Shown: positions 1 to 11,353, counted from the first letter of the stretch. The stretch is 41,816 nt of DNA from Desulfuromonadales bacterium (GCA_030613545.1 JAUWLU010000004.1:1-41816), one strand, 5' to 3'. Program-made: numbers and translations. Notes: generated by a model not told the origin, from the sequence alone.

Positions 1-140
1 CAAAAAGTCATGAGATGGCTAAGCAAAAATTTCGAGCTACAAGGCGTAGTGGTTTTTCAGGGGTGAAGGCATACATATAGTATGTCGAAGTCCTGAAAAA
101 GCGCTGCAACGCTGTAGGGCGGACTTTTTGCGACGCCATC
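1..140 (-). repeat. MITE-like element copy A (truncated by window edge)
   Basis: Reverse complement of the ~150 bp element at 33579-33728 and 37467-37616; ends ...GGACTTTTTGCGACGCCATC at 121-140; outer end lies beyond base 1. Confidence 0.85.
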
Positions 141-290
141 AGCAATAACCCCTTCGTCTTTGGCGATGTGACCTTAAGAAGGTTTTTGCTTTCGTAGCGT
201 TCGTTGCGTGAACAATCGCCGTTTGTGGGGTGCAGGGTTTTAGTGTTTCCTGCGATCTGATGCGCCTGAGCAGACTGCACAATCAGGTTC

Positions 291-1100
291 TTAAGTGAGC
301 TCCTCGTTCAGGCTGCCAGTGCGGTAGCCCTCCAGGTCGAGAGTCACAAAGCGGAATCCGGCTTTTTTGCAGTGGGCGACCAGGCCACTGCGCAGCGGCT
401 CGCGGATCAGGTTGGGCAGCTGGGCGGGCGGCACCTCGATACGGGCAGTGCTGCCATGATGGCGAACTCGGCAGTTGTCGAACCCCTGCTGGTTGAGAAA
501 GGCTTCGCAGTCCTCCACCTGGGAAAGCGCCGCGACCGTGATGGGCGTGCCGTAAGGGATGCGTGAAGCCAGGCAGGCGAAGGCCGGTTTGTCTGCCGTC
601 GGCAGGTCAAGCTGGCGGCTCAGGTCTCGCACATCCTGTTTGGTCAGGCCTGCTGTCACAAGGGGCGAGGAAATGCCGAGTTCCTTGATCGCTTCGCTGC
701 CGGGGCGATAGTCGTTAAGATCGTCGAGGTTGGAGCCGTCCACCATGCGAGTGAAGCCGAATTCCTGAGCCCGGTCGAGACAGCAACGCATCAGGGCCTT
801 TTTGCAATGATAACAGCGCCGGGCGTCGTTGCGTGCCACTTCCGGTGACTGCAGCAGGTCGATCGCGATCAGTTCCTGGCGGACGCCGAGTTGGGCGGCC
901 AGGGTCCTGCTCTCGTTTTGTTCGCGGGTCGGAAAGAAGGGCGAAACGGCGGTTACGGCCAGTACTCGGTCCGCACCGAGCAGGTCGCGCGCTACTCGTA
1001 GCAGCAGGGTCGAATCGACGCCGCCGGAAAAAGCCACGGCGAGCGATTCGAGCTTGCCGAGCTGTTTTTGCAGGGTGAGCAATTTGTCCTGCTGGATCAC
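291..1100 (-). CDS. larE: ATP-dependent sulfur transferase LarE (nickel-pincer cofactor biosynthesis)
   Basis: PP-loop AFSGGVDSTLLL, CYHCKKAL motif and FACLASRIPYG motif typical of LarE. Confidence 0.92.
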   Translation of the reverse strand: MIQQDKLLTLQKQLGKLESLAVAFSGGVDSTLLLRVARDLLGADRVLAVTAVSPFFPTREQNESRTLAAQLGVRQELIAIDLLQSPEVARNDARRCYHCKKALMRCCLDRAQEFGFTRMVDGSNLDDLNDYRPGSEAIKELGISSPLVTAGLTKQDVRDLSRQLDLPTADKPAFACLASRIPYGTPITVAALSQVEDCEAFLNQQGFDNCRVRHHGSTARIEVPPAQLPNLIREPLRSGLVAHCKKAGFRFVTLDLEGYRTGSLNEELT

Positions 1101-1104
1101 CGGC

Positions 1105-2034
1105 TCAGCCCTTCACATCGAAGATACCCGTCGACAGGTAGCGTTCGCCGGTATCGCACAACACCGTGACCACGTTGTGGCCGGGGCCGAGCCGCTTGGC
1201 TACCTGCAGGGCGGCAGCGACGTTGGCGCCGGAGGAGATGCCGACGAACAGCCCCTCCTCGCGGGCCAGGCGGGCGGCGGTGTCCATGGCCAGCTGGTCG
1301 ACGATGGTGATGACTTCCTGGTAGATGGATGTGTCGAGGACTTCCGGCACGAAACCGGCGCCGATGCCCTGGATGCAGTGCGGACCGGGAGTGCCCCCCG
1401 AGAGGACTGCCGAGGCGGCCGGTTCTACGGCGGCGATGAGCACCGCGGGGTTGTGGGCCCGCAGGGCGCGGCCGACGCCGGTAATGGTGCCGCCGGTGCC
1501 GACCCCGGCCACAAAGGCGTCGACCCGGCCTTGCAGGGCGGCGAGGATCTCCGGTCCGGTGGTCTGCTCGTGGATGCGCGGGTTGGCCGGATTGCTGAAC
1601 TGCATGGGCATGAAGCACTTCTCGGCGTTGCGGATCTCTTGGGCCCTGCCGATGGCGCCGCGCATGCCCTTGGCGCCGGGGGTGAGAATCAGTTCAGCAC
1701 CGTACGCGCCGAGCAGCCGTTGCCTCTCGACGCTCATGGTATCCGGCATGGTCAGAATCAGCCGGTAGCCCTTGACCGCGCAGACCAGCGACAGGCCGAT
1801 GCCGGTATTGCCGCTGGTCGGTTCGACCAGGGTGTCGCCGGGTTTGATAGAGCCGTCCTGTTCCGCCTGCTCGATCATGGCCAGAGCGATACGGTCCTTG
1901 ACGCTGCCGCCGGGATTGACCGACTCCATTTTGCCCCAGACGCTGGCGCAGTCGGCCTCGGTTATTTTATTGAGGCGCACCAGGGCGGTTTGGCCGATCT
2001 GGCCGAGGGAACTATCGCTGATGGGGATGGACAC
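1105..2034 (-). CDS. cysK: Cysteine synthase A
   Basis: NPGGSVKDRIA PLP-lysine motif, PTSGNTGIGL, GVGTGGTITGVGRAL, ISSGANVAAAL. Confidence 0.93.
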   Translation of the reverse strand: MSIPISDSSLGQIGQTALVRLNKITEADCASVWGKMESVNPGGSVKDRIALAMIEQAEQDGSIKPGDTLVEPTSGNTGIGLSLVCAVKGYRLILTMPDTMSVERQRLLGAYGAELILTPGAKGMRGAIGRAQEIRNAEKCFMPMQFSNPANPRIHEQTTGPEILAALQGRVDAFVAGVGTGGTITGVGRALRAHNPAVLIAAVEPAASAVLSGGTPGPHCIQGIGAGFVPEVLDTSIYQEVITIVDQLAMDTAARLAREEGLFVGISSGANVAAALQVAKRLGPGHNVVTVLCDTGERYLSTGIFDVKG

Positions 2035-2075
2035 GGGTACCTCCAGAATGATGGATCAAAAAGGACTTTATCCCT

Positions 2076-2103
2076 ATTAAATAGACTTCGCTAGAGCTGT
2101 CAA
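2076..2103 (-). promoter_or_regulatory. Candidate sigma70-type promoter for cysK
   Basis: Minus strand TTGACA (2098-2103), 16 bp spacer, TTTAAT (2076-2081), upstream of cysK. Confidence 0.5.
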
Positions 2104-2124
2104 GGTTGAAATGGTTCGACTCGG

Positions 2125-2640
2125 CTGCGCTATCCGCCTGACCCTGTTGAAAATAAAAACCGGCGGGTCGCGTCCCACTAGACGCCTTCCTTTTTATCCA
2201 GGCGGCAATAAAAAGGAAGCAAAAAGTGCCTTTCCCCTGCGGGGGGCATTGCTGGCGCGAAGGGACAGAGAAGGCTAAGGCTCGTTGCACCGTGCCGTAG
2301 CGGCGGCGGTTTCTTTGCAGCTCCTCCTTTTCCGCTGGCTGGTTGCTAACGCCATCGGCCCGCTTCTCTTGCGCAGCGGGGGCCGAAGTTGCTGTTGGGT
2401 AAAACCCAATAACGCATATGCAATACTGCTGCGCCACCCTCTGTCGTTCCCTGCCTGCAAGCCGTTCCGGTGACAGGGGGGCCGCCGACAAAGCGGCTTC
2501 GTTTCAATAGCGTAACGCAGGGACATTGATTCGCTGGCTCCCGCGACAGAAGTCCCGGCGACAGCCAGTCTGTCCTTTCTTTGGTGACTTTCTTTGGACT
2601 AGCAAAGAAAGTCACCCGGCTGGCCGGCCGGGACCGGCGA
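2125..2640 (-). repeat. Long composite intergenic repeat, copy 1
   Basis: In reverse complement shares ordered blocks with 18130-18645: GTCGCCGGTCCCGGCCGG, CTTTCTTTGCT..CCAAAGAAAG, CTGTCGCCGG.ACTTC.GTCGCGGG, GGGACGCGACCCGCCGG. Confidence 0.75.
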
Positions 2641-2664
2641 AGTTAAGGTTGCAGGTTTCAGCCA

Positions 2665-2745
2665 GTTTCAAATAAAAACCAACACCGGCGGGTCGCGTCC
2701 CACCAGACGCATTCCTTTTTATCCAGGCGGCAACAAAAAGGCGGC
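2665..2745 (-). repeat. Solo terminal segment of the long composite repeat
   Basis: caaataaaaacc..ccggcgggtcgcgtcccaccagacgc.ttcctttttatccaggcggcaa nearly duplicates 2150-2215. Confidence 0.75.
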
Positions 2746-2763
2746 CTTGCGGCCGCCTTTCTT
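2733..2763 (-). terminator. Rho-independent terminator downstream of dapL
   Basis: AAAGGCGGCC-TTGC-GGCCGCCTTT hairpin (2737-2760); on the minus strand followed by a short T-rich tail (reading ...CTTTTTGTTG). Confidence 0.8.
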
Positions 2764-2777
2764 TCATCTCATCGGAA

Positions 2778-4010
2778 TCAGGCCAGATTGTTTTTAATCC
2801 GCTTGACGGCCTCAATGACGTTTTCCCGGTCGCCGAAGGCCGACAGCCGGTAGAAGCCTTCGCCGCTGGCGCCGAAGCCGCTGCCGGGGGTGCCGACCAC
2901 GTGGCATTCGGACAGCAGCTTGTCGAAAAAGTCCCAGCTGCTCATGCCGCCCGGCGTCTTAAACCAGATATAAGGGGAGTTGACCCCACCGTAGACGGTC
3001 AGACCGGCGGCCTGCAGGCCTTCGCGAATGAGGCGGGCGTTTTCCATGTAGTAGTCGATGGTCTGCTGAATCTGCGCCCAGCCTTCATCCGAATAGACGG
3101 CGGCGGCGGCCTTTTGCACCGGGTAGGAGACGCCGTTGAACTTGGTCGACTGGCGGCGGTTCCACAGCTTGTTGAGGGAGGACAGTTCACCGTTGGCGGT
3201 ACGGGCCATAAGGGCCTCCGGCACCACGGTCAGGGCGCAGCGCACGCCGGTAAAGCCGGCGGTCTTGGAGAAGCTGCGGAATTCGATGGCGCATTTCTCG
3301 GCCCCTTCGATTTCGTAGATGGAACGGGGGATGCCCGGTTCGGTGATGAAGGCCTCGTAGGCGGCGTCGAAGAACAGCACCGCTTCGTTGGCCAGGGCAT
3401 AGTCGACCCACCGTTGCAGGTCCTCTTTGGAGGCCACGGTACCGGTCGGGTTATTGGGGTAGCAGAGGTAGACGATGTCGACCTTTTCCGTGGGAATGGC
3501 CGGAGTGAAGCCGTTCTCCTCGGTGCAGGGCAGGTAGACCATGCCCTTGTAGTAGCCTTTTTCGTCGGCTTCGCCGGTGCGGCCGATCATGACGTTGGTG
3601 TCATTGTAGACCGGGTAGACCGGATCGCAGATGGCTACCTTGTTGTCGAGGGCGAAGATGTCGAGGATGTTGGCGCAGTCGCACTTGCTGCCGTCGGAGA
3701 TGAAAATCTCCGAGGTCTTCAGGGACACGCCCAAGGGTTTGTAGGCCTTCTCGATGAGGGTATCGATGAGAAATTCGTAGCCCTGCTCGGGGCCGTAGCC
3801 CATGAAGGAGTCGCCTTGGGTAAGATCGTCTACCGCTTTATGAAAAGCGTCAATGACCACCGATGCCAGCGGCTGGGTGACGTCGCCGATGCCGAGGCGG
3901 ATGACCTTGGAGTCGGGGTTGGCATCGGTAAAAGCCTTGACCCGCCGGCCGATCTCGGGAAACAGGTAGCCGGCCTTGAGCTTGAGATAGTTGTCGTTTA
4001 AGCGTGCCAC
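2778..4010 (-). CDS. dapL: LL-diaminopimelate aminotransferase
   Basis: Start [60 protein letters not shown] site. Confidence 0.95.
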   Translation of the reverse strand: MARLNDNYLKLKAGYLFPEIGRRVKAFTDANPDSKVIRLGIGDVTQPLASVVIDAFHKAVDDLTQGDSFMGYGPEQGYEFLIDTLIEKAYKPLGVSLKTSEIFISDGSKCDCANILDIFALDNKVAICDPVYPVYNDTNVMIGRTGEADEKGYYKGMVYLPCTEENGFTPAIPTEKVDIVYLCYPNNPTGTVASKEDLQRWVDYALANEAVLFFDAAYEAFITEPGIPRSIYEIEGAEKCAIEFRSFSKTAGFTGVRCALTVVPEALMARTANGELSSLNKLWNRRQSTKFNGVSYPVQKAAAAVYSDEGWAQIQQTIDYYMENARLIREGLQAAGLTVYGGVNSPYIWFKTPGGMSSWDFFDKLLSECHVVGTPGSGFGASGEGFYRLSAFGDRENVIEAVKRIKNNLA

Positions 4011-4093
4011 AAAAAAATCCTCCTTATATGCCTGGCAAAATGAGATTGACGGATTTATTGTCTCGAATGGGTTAAGTTAAGTTCCTGAAATCG

Positions 4094-4312
4094 TTGAAAG
4101 CCATTCTCGCGCCCGTTCGCTCTGCTCACTCAAGACGCAGAGACCGCAAAGGAAGGCAAAACCGGTTTTGTTTAAAAAATTCTCGAAAACACCATCCCTC
4201 TGTACACATAGGACGCGAAGCAAATGGAGAACACGTTATTTGCTTGTTTTGCCTTTCTCCGCGTCTTTGCGTCTTGAGCGACTGGAAGGAGCGGGCGCGA
4301 GAGGCCTTTCAT
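4094..4312. repeat. Long imperfect inverted repeat (arms ~65 bp)
   Basis: Left arm 4094-4161 (..TCTCGCGCCCG..CTCAAGACGCAGAGACCGCAAAGGAAGGCAAAAC) matches reverse complement of 4245-4312 (..TCTCGCGCCCG..CTCAAGACGCAAAGACGCGGAGAAAGGCAAAAC). Confidence 0.8.
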
Positions 4313-4395
4313 CGCCTGCGGGTGTGCCACAAAGGCCACAGGGAACCGTCAGAAAGGGATAGGCGGGTTGCCAGTTTTCCTGTCCCGCAGCTGCG

Positions 4396-5199
4396 TCATT
4401 TCAGTCCGAGAATATCCTGCATGTCGTAAATTCCGGGCTGCTGATCGCTGATCCAGGTCGCGGCGCGCACCGCACCGCGGGCGAACATGTCGCGGCTCAT
4501 GGCCCGATGGGTAATCTCGATCCGCTCGCCCATGCCGATGAAGTAGACGGTATGCTCACCGACGATATCGCCGCCGCGCACGGTCTGCATGCCGATCTCG
4601 TTCTTGGTCCGGGCGCCGCACATTCCTTCTCGATGGTAGACAGCGCTCTGCTGATAGTCGCGGCCAAGGGCGTCGGCGACGATCTCGCCCATGCGCACCG
4701 CGGTGCCGCTCGGCGAGTCCTTCTTCTGATTGTGATGCAGTTCGACAATTTCGACGTCGAAGTCGTCACCGAGAATCTTGGCGGCATCCTTGAGGATCTT
4801 GAAACAGGCGTTAACGCCGACGCTCATGTTCGGCGCCAGCACCACCGGAATCCGTTTGGCAAATTCTTCCACGGCCGCCCGTTGTTCAGGGGTAAAGCCG
4901 GTGGAGCCGATGACCATTTTCTTGCCGAGCCGGGCGCACACCTCGAGGTTTTTCAGGGTCACCTCGGGGAAGGTGAAATCGATGAGCACCTCGGCGTCCT
5001 GCAGGGCCTGTTCGTGGCTGTCGGTGATGGTGACGCCAAGGGGACCGCAGCCGGCGATGCTGCCGGCGTCCTGGCCGAGCATGTCGTGACCGGCCATTTC
5101 CAGCGCGCCGGCCAGTTCCAGGTCTTCGCTCTCCTTGATGGCGGTGATGATGCGGCCGCCCATGCGGCCTGCGGCGCCGTTGACGGCGATTTTAATCAT
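4396..5199 (-). CDS. dapB: 4-hydroxy-tetrahydrodipicolinate reductase
   Basis: MIKIAVNGAAGRMGGRI, ELHHNQKKDSPSGTAVRMGE signature. Confidence 0.95.
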   Translation of the reverse strand: MIKIAVNGAAGRMGGRIITAIKESEDLELAGALEMAGHDMLGQDAGSIAGCGPLGVTITDSHEQALQDAEVLIDFTFPEVTLKNLEVCARLGKKMVIGSTGFTPEQRAAVEEFAKRIPVVLAPNMSVGVNACFKILKDAAKILGDDFDVEIVELHHNQKKDSPSGTAVRMGEIVADALGRDYQQSAVYHREGMCGARTKNEIGMQTVRGGDIVGEHTVYFIGMGERIEITHRAMSRDMFARGAVRAATWISDQQPGIYDMQDILGLK

Positions 5200-5232
5200 A
5201 GTTTCCTCCGCGGAATGACGGGTATTAGTGGC

Positions 5233-6111
5233 TTAAGCGACCAGGCCGTGACGGGCCATGACTTTTCTCAGCTGTTCGACGCTCTGCGGCTGCATGGTCA
5301 CCAGAGGCAGGCGCACCTCGGCGCTGCATCTGCCCATCAGTTCCAGGGCCGCCTTGACCGGGGTCGGGTTCGACTCGATGAACATGACGTTGTGGATGTC
5401 GAGCAGTTCAAGGTGTTGCTGGCGGGCATCGGCCCAGCGGGCTTCCTCGATGGCGGCGACCAGGCTTTTGACCGCCGCCGGCATGATGTTGGCGGTGACC
5501 GAGATCGCCCCCTTGGCGCCGACCGCCATGAAGGGCAGGGTCAGTCCGTCGTCGCCGGACAGGATGGCGAACGCCTCACCGGTGCGGGCCAGGATCTCGC
5601 CGGCCTGGTTGACGCCGCCGGAGGCATCCTTGAGACCGATGACGTTGGGCAGCTCGGCCAGGCGCACGGTGGTCTCCACGGTCAGGTTGATGCCGGTGCG
5701 GCCGGGTACGTTATACAGTACCTGCGGCAGGGCTACCTGTTCCGCCACCGCCTTGAAGTGCTGGTAGAGGCCCTCCTGGGAGGGTTTGTTGTAGTAGGGG
5801 GTGATGAGCAGCGCGCCGTCCGCACCCGCCTCCTTGGCCGCCTTAGTCAGTTCGATGGCCTCGCTGGTGGAGTTGGAGCCCGTGCCGGCCAGGATAGGCA
5901 CCCGCTTGTTGACCTGCTCGACACAGGCACGAATGACCTCCGTGTGTCCCCGGTGATCGAGGGTAGCGGCTTCGCCGGTGCTGCCGCAGGGGACGATGCC
6001 GTCGGTGCCGTTCTCGATCTGGAACTCGACAAGTTGCCGGAATGCCTCCTCGTCAAAGCGCCCTTCACTGTCGAAGGGGGTGACGATGGCCACGATGGAT
6101 CCTCTGAACAT
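5233..6111 (-). CDS. dapA: 4-hydroxy-tetrahydrodipicolinate synthase
   Basis: MFRGSIVAIVTPF, GSTGEAATL, YYNKPSQEGLYQHF, YNVPGRTGINL, GLKDASG. Confidence 0.96.
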   Translation of the reverse strand: MFRGSIVAIVTPFDSEGRFDEEAFRQLVEFQIENGTDGIVPCGSTGEAATLDHRGHTEVIRACVEQVNKRVPILAGTGSNSTSEAIELTKAAKEAGADGALLITPYYNKPSQEGLYQHFKAVAEQVALPQVLYNVPGRTGINLTVETTVRLAELPNVIGLKDASGGVNQAGEILARTGEAFAILSGDDGLTLPFMAVGAKGAISVTANIMPAAVKSLVAAIEEARWADARQQHLELLDIHNVMFIESNPTPVKAALELMGRCSAEVRLPLVTMQPQSVEQLRKVMARHGLVA

Positions 6112-6183
6112 GACTGGTTCCTCCAGTATTTGCGAATCGATGGTTGCGTTTTGCCGCTCATGTGCGCGCGGCAGGGAGCGGGT

Positions 6184-7437
6184 TCAGATCCCTTCGGGAA
6201 CCGATTCCCCCTTGATCAGGTCATCGTAGGTTTCCCGCTGACGGATCACCAGCACCTGGTTGCCCTTGACCATCACCTCCGGAGTACGCGGCCGGCTGTT
6301 GTAGTTGGAGGCCATGGTAAAGCCGTAGGCACCGGCTGAAGAGACGGCGAGCAGATCGCCCTGTTTGAAGACAGGTACTTCCCGGTCCTGAGCGAGAAAG
6401 TCGCCCGACTCGCAGATCGGCCCAACCACGTCGGCAATCATTCGCTCGCTGGTCGAACGGTCTACCGGCTCGATGCCCTGGTAAGAACCATAAAGGGCCG
6501 GCCGGGCCAGGTCGTTCATGGCCGCATCGACGATGACGAAGTTTTTCGCTTCGCCTTCCTTGACGTACAGAACCTTGGTAGCAAGGATGCCGGCGTTGCC
6601 GACCATCATCCGGCCCGGTTCGAAGATCAGGGTCACATTGAGGCCCTTGGTGGCCTCGATGACTGCCTTGGCGTAATCGGCCGGGGTCGGCGGTTCTTCA
6701 TCCTCGTAGGTGATGCCCAGGCCGCCGCCCAGATCGAGATATTGGATGGCGAAGCCTTCCTGCTGCAGGACCTCGACCAGTTCGCGAACCTTTTTGATGG
6801 CATCGACAAAGGGCGACAGCTTGGTCAGCTGGCTGCCGATGTGGCAATCGACGCCGATCACCTGCAGATTAGGCATGGCAGCGGCGCGGCGGTAGTCCTC
6901 CAGCGCTTGGGTGATGTTGATGCCGAACTTGGCCTGTTTCATGCCGGTGGAGATGTAGGGGTGGGTCTGGGGGTCGACGTCGGGATTGACTCGAATGGCG
7001 ATGCCGGCCTTCTTGCCGAGCCGTCCGGCAACCCGGTCGATGGTCTCCAGTTCCTGGGGCGATTCGACGTTGAACATCAGGATGTCGGCGTTGAGGGCCG
7101 CTTCGATCTCCGTCTCGGTCTTGCCCACGCCGGAATAGACAATCTTCTGCGGATCGCAGCCGACCTGCTGGGCGCGAAACAGCTCACCGCCGGAGACCAT
7201 GTCGAAGCCCGCGCCGAGGTTGACGAAGGTCTTGAGCACCGCCAGGTTGCTGTTGGCCTTGATGGAATAGCAGACGATATGGGGGACGCTGGCAAAGGCC
7301 GAAGTGAAGGCCTCCATATGGCGGCTCAGGGTGGCATGGGAATAGAGGTAGAAGGGGGTGCCAACCTGGGCGGCGATGTCCTTGACGGCGACCTCTTCGC
7401 AATAAAGGTCGTTGCCCTGGTACTGAAAGTGGTTCAT
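6184..7437 (-). CDS. lysA: Diaminopimelate decarboxylase
   Basis: YSIKANSNLAVL PLP-lysine region, DCHIGSQL, GGGLGI, EPGR, CESGDFLA. Confidence 0.96.
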   Translation of the reverse strand: MNHFQYQGNDLYCEEVAVKDIAAQVGTPFYLYSHATLSRHMEAFTSAFASVPHIVCYSIKANSNLAVLKTFVNLGAGFDMVSGGELFRAQQVGCDPQKIVYSGVGKTETEIEAALNADILMFNVESPQELETIDRVAGRLGKKAGIAIRVNPDVDPQTHPYISTGMKQAKFGINITQALEDYRRAAAMPNLQVIGVDCHIGSQLTKLSPFVDAIKKVRELVEVLQQEGFAIQYLDLGGGLGITYEDEEPPTPADYAKAVIEATKGLNVTLIFEPGRMMVGNAGILATKVLYVKEGEAKNFVIVDAAMNDLARPALYGSYQGIEPVDRSTSERMIADVVGPICESGDFLAQDREVPVFKQGDLLAVSSAGAYGFTMASNYNSRPRTPEVMVKGNQVLVIRQRETYDDLIKGESVPEGI

Positions 7438-7548
7438 GGGATCCTCTCCTGAAAGTCGATATCGAAACTATGGTGAAAAAAGCAATGCAAAGAGCTGATA
7501 ACCCTACAGACGAAAAATTTAATCCTTAACACAGGCTCGCCGGGGATG

Positions 7549-8319
7549 TCAAAAACTGCCCTGCGGCGTGATGACCAGGGTGTCGGAAAGGGCGCTTTCC
7601 AGTACCTGCTCGGCCTGTCGCACTACAGTGCGGATGGCATAGACGTAGCTGCGGCCTGTTTCGAAACCGCTATCCTCAAATCGAGGCTGGCTGAGCAGCT
7701 CTTCGTTGCGGGGGGCGGCGCCAAAGGCCCGGCCGGGGCGGCGGCGGTAGAGCTGATAGCCGAGCAGCTCCATGCCCTCGGGCAATTCCGCTGCTTGCCA
7801 GCTGAGCAGCAGGCGACCGTTTCCCCGTTGAGCCTGCAGGCCAAGGGGCGGCGGCGGCGGTGTTGCCAGGGTCTGACGCCGCTCGATGGGGTGTCCGTCC
7901 TGGCCCCAGCGATTAAAGGGCACCACCTTGTAACTATAGCCCAGCCCGGGTTCAAGGCCGTTGTCGAGCAGAAACAGCCGTCCGTTGCGGCGCTGGGCAT
8001 GCCCCAGGTAGTCGAGTTCTACCAACCGCCACAGGGGCGCGTCGTTCCGACAGTCGGGGCAGTCTTCCTCAGGTTCGAAACTCTGCCGATAGACGCGGAA
8101 CCCGGCCAGATCGGTCATCTCGGTGCGGTCCTGATTGCTGCGGGGCAGGCTCCAGCTGAGCAGCAGGCCGTCGCCCTGCTGGTGCAGGGTCATCTCCGGC
8201 GGCGCCGCAGGCAGCGGTTGCGCCAGGGGCCGCACCGGTCCCTTGGTGCCGCAGCCGGCCAGCAGAACCAGGAACAGAAGAGCCATCATCAGGGTACCGG
8301 GGCGCGGTCGACAATTCAT
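7549..8319 (-). CDS. Fibronectin type III-like lipoprotein
   Basis: N-terminal signal with lipobox LLAGC; two FN3-like repeats (LLLSWSLPRS..GFRVYRQ, LLLSWQAAELPEGMELLGYQLYRR). Confidence 0.7.
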   Translation of the reverse strand: MNCRPRPGTLMMALLFLVLLAGCGTKGPVRPLAQPLPAAPPEMTLHQQGDGLLLSWSLPRSNQDRTEMTDLAGFRVYRQSFEPEEDCPDCRNDAPLWRLVELDYLGHAQRRNGRLFLLDNGLEPGLGYSYKVVPFNRWGQDGHPIERRQTLATPPPPPLGLQAQRGNGRLLLSWQAAELPEGMELLGYQLYRRRPGRAFGAAPRNEELLSQPRFEDSGFETGRSYVYAIRTVVRQAEQVLESALSDTLVITPQGSF

Positions 8320-8323
8320 GGCA

Positions 8324-9709
8324 TCAAGCCCTTTCGGCCCGCTCCCGGCGAGCCCGGGCGATCTCCTGCTGCACTGCCTCGCGGGCGGTGCCGCCGGTGG
8401 CGCGGCGGGCGTTGACCGAGGCGTCCAGGGTCACATAGTCGTAGATATCGGCTTCGATGTGCTCTGAGAAAGAGCGGAATTCCTCGAGGCTCAGTTCGGG
8501 GATGTCCTTGCCTGTCTCGATGCAGTAGCGCACCGTCTTGCCGACGATCTCGTGAGCATCGCGAAAAGGGATGCCCTTGCGCACCACGTAGTCGGCCACG
8601 TCGGTGGCGGTGGAGAAGCCCCGTGCTGCCGCCTGACGCATGTTGTCCGCCTTCACGGTGAGTTGGGCGATCATGTCGGCAAAGACCTTGAGGCTGCCCT
8701 TGACCGTGTCGAGGGTGTCGAACAGCGGCTCCTTGTCCTCCTGCATGTCCTTGTTGTAGGCCAGAGGCAGAGCCTTCATCACCGTCAGCAGGCTCATCAG
8801 GTTGCCGTAGACCCGACCGGTTTTGCCGCGCACCAGTTCCGGCACATCGGGGTTCTTTTTCTGCGGCATGATCGAGCTGCCGGTGCAGAAGGCATCGGAC
8901 AGAGAGATGAAGTCGAAGTCGGCGCTCGACCAGAGGATCAACTCCTCGGACAGGCGGGACAGGTGCATCATCAGGATGGACGAAGCGCCGCAGAATTCCA
9001 GAGCGAAGTCGCGGTCGGAAACCGAATCGAGGCTGTTGCGGGTCACGCCGTCGAAACCGAGCTGCTCGGCAACGAATTCCCGGTCGATGGGAAAGGTGGT
9101 CCCGGCCAGAGCCCCGGCGCCCAGGGGCAGCTGGTTGAGGCGCTTGAACAGATCGGCGAAGCGGCCGGCATCGCGGCGCAGCATCTCGTAATAGGCCAGC
9201 AGATGGTGGGAAAAGAGCACCGGCTGGGCAGTCTGCAAGTGAGTATAGCCAGGCATGATTACCGCCAGGTTGGCTTCTGCCTGGTCGAGCAGCGCCGCCT
9301 GTAGCTTGTCAAGGTAGCCCTGCACCGCCTGCAGCTCGTCCCGCAGGTAGAGGCGTACATCGAGGGCCACCTGGTCGTTACGGGAGCGGGCGGTGTGCAG
9401 TTTGCCGCCTACCGGGCCGATGCGCTCGATGAGCCGCGCCTCGATATTCATATGAATATCTTCCAGGGCCACCGAGAACTCGAAGTCGCCCGCCTCGATA
9501 TCGCCCAGGAGGCCTTCCAGGCCGGCGACGATGGTCTGCGCTTCCTCCTCGGCGATGATATCCTGTTTCGCCAGCATCCGTGCATGGGCGATGGAGCCCT
9601 GAATGTCGTAGCGGTAGAGGCGCTGGTCGAAATCGATGGAGGCGGTGAAGGCCTCGACAAATTCATCGGTGGGTTGGGTGAACCGGCCGGCCCAGGGTTT
9701 TTTGCTCAT
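8324..9709 (-). CDS. argH: Argininosuccinate lyase
   Basis: [48 protein letters not shown]. Confidence 0.97.
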   Translation of the reverse strand: MSKKPWAGRFTQPTDEFVEAFTASIDFDQRLYRYDIQGSIAHARMLAKQDIIAEEEAQTIVAGLEGLLGDIEAGDFEFSVALEDIHMNIEARLIERIGPVGGKLHTARSRNDQVALDVRLYLRDELQAVQGYLDKLQAALLDQAEANLAVIMPGYTHLQTAQPVLFSHHLLAYYEMLRRDAGRFADLFKRLNQLPLGAGALAGTTFPIDREFVAEQLGFDGVTRNSLDSVSDRDFALEFCGASSILMMHLSRLSEELILWSSADFDFISLSDAFCTGSSIMPQKKNPDVPELVRGKTGRVYGNLMSLLTVMKALPLAYNKDMQEDKEPLFDTLDTVKGSLKVFADMIAQLTVKADNMRQAAARGFSTATDVADYVVRKGIPFRDAHEIVGKTVRYCIETGKDIPELSLEEFRSFSEHIEADIYDYVTLDASVNARRATGGTAREAVQQEIARARRERAERA

Positions 9710-9811
9710 TATTGATATGCTCCAGTATAAAAAGAATCCGATGGACCCGTGGCTTTTTGATGTTGGGTATGGTTAAAAGGAAACCCAACAGCATTCACCA
9801 GAGAGAGCCAT

Positions 9812-10050
9812 ATTTCACGCGGAGACGCGGAGAGCGCGGAGAAAACCCCAGAAACTCTGTTTACCACCCGTTCGCTTCGCTCACTAGAGAACACAGAGAA
9901 AGCTTATTGGCTTTAAATTCCTCTGAGTCCTCTGTGGCCTCTGTGGTGAAAGCTTTTGATCTTGATGGGACAACAATTTGAGCCGAGTGAATAACCAGGT
10001 ATTTTAAAAGATCACCCCCGCGTCTCCGCGGCTCCGCGTGAACCAGAGAA
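9812..10050. repeat. Palindromic short-period repeat (CGCGGAGA/ACACAGAG type)
   Basis: TTTCACGCGGAGACGCGGAGAGCGCGGAGAA (9813-9843) inverted against CGCGTCTCCGCGGCTCCGCGTGAA (10019-10042), with nested CACAGAG/CTCTGTG arms between. Confidence 0.75.
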
Positions 10051-10058
10051 GAGCACCC

Positions 10059-11288
<1,230 letters not shown>

Positions 11289-11353
11289 GGATATCTCCTT
11301 GTATCTTTATATGATTAGTTATTCAGGTGGTTGCCTTGATAATTTATTGTGTG

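Noticed and set aside
8-280. 90-aa minus ORF (MQSAQAHQIAG...MASQKVRPTALQRFF...)
   Set aside because: Largely the translated MITE-like repeat; the same peptide recurs at every copy, so a real protein is unlikely.
829-2094. 421-aa plus-strand ORF antisense to larE/cysK
   Set aside because: Shadow ORF over well-supported genes.
4507-6339. 610-aa plus-strand ORF antisense to dapB/dapA
   Set aside because: Shadow ORF; spans two real genes on the opposite strand with no recognisable domains.
9812-10050. Possible CRISPR array from short repeated units
   Set aside because: Units are 8-9 bp, adjacent and inverted; no 25-40 bp direct repeats with spacers and no cas genes.
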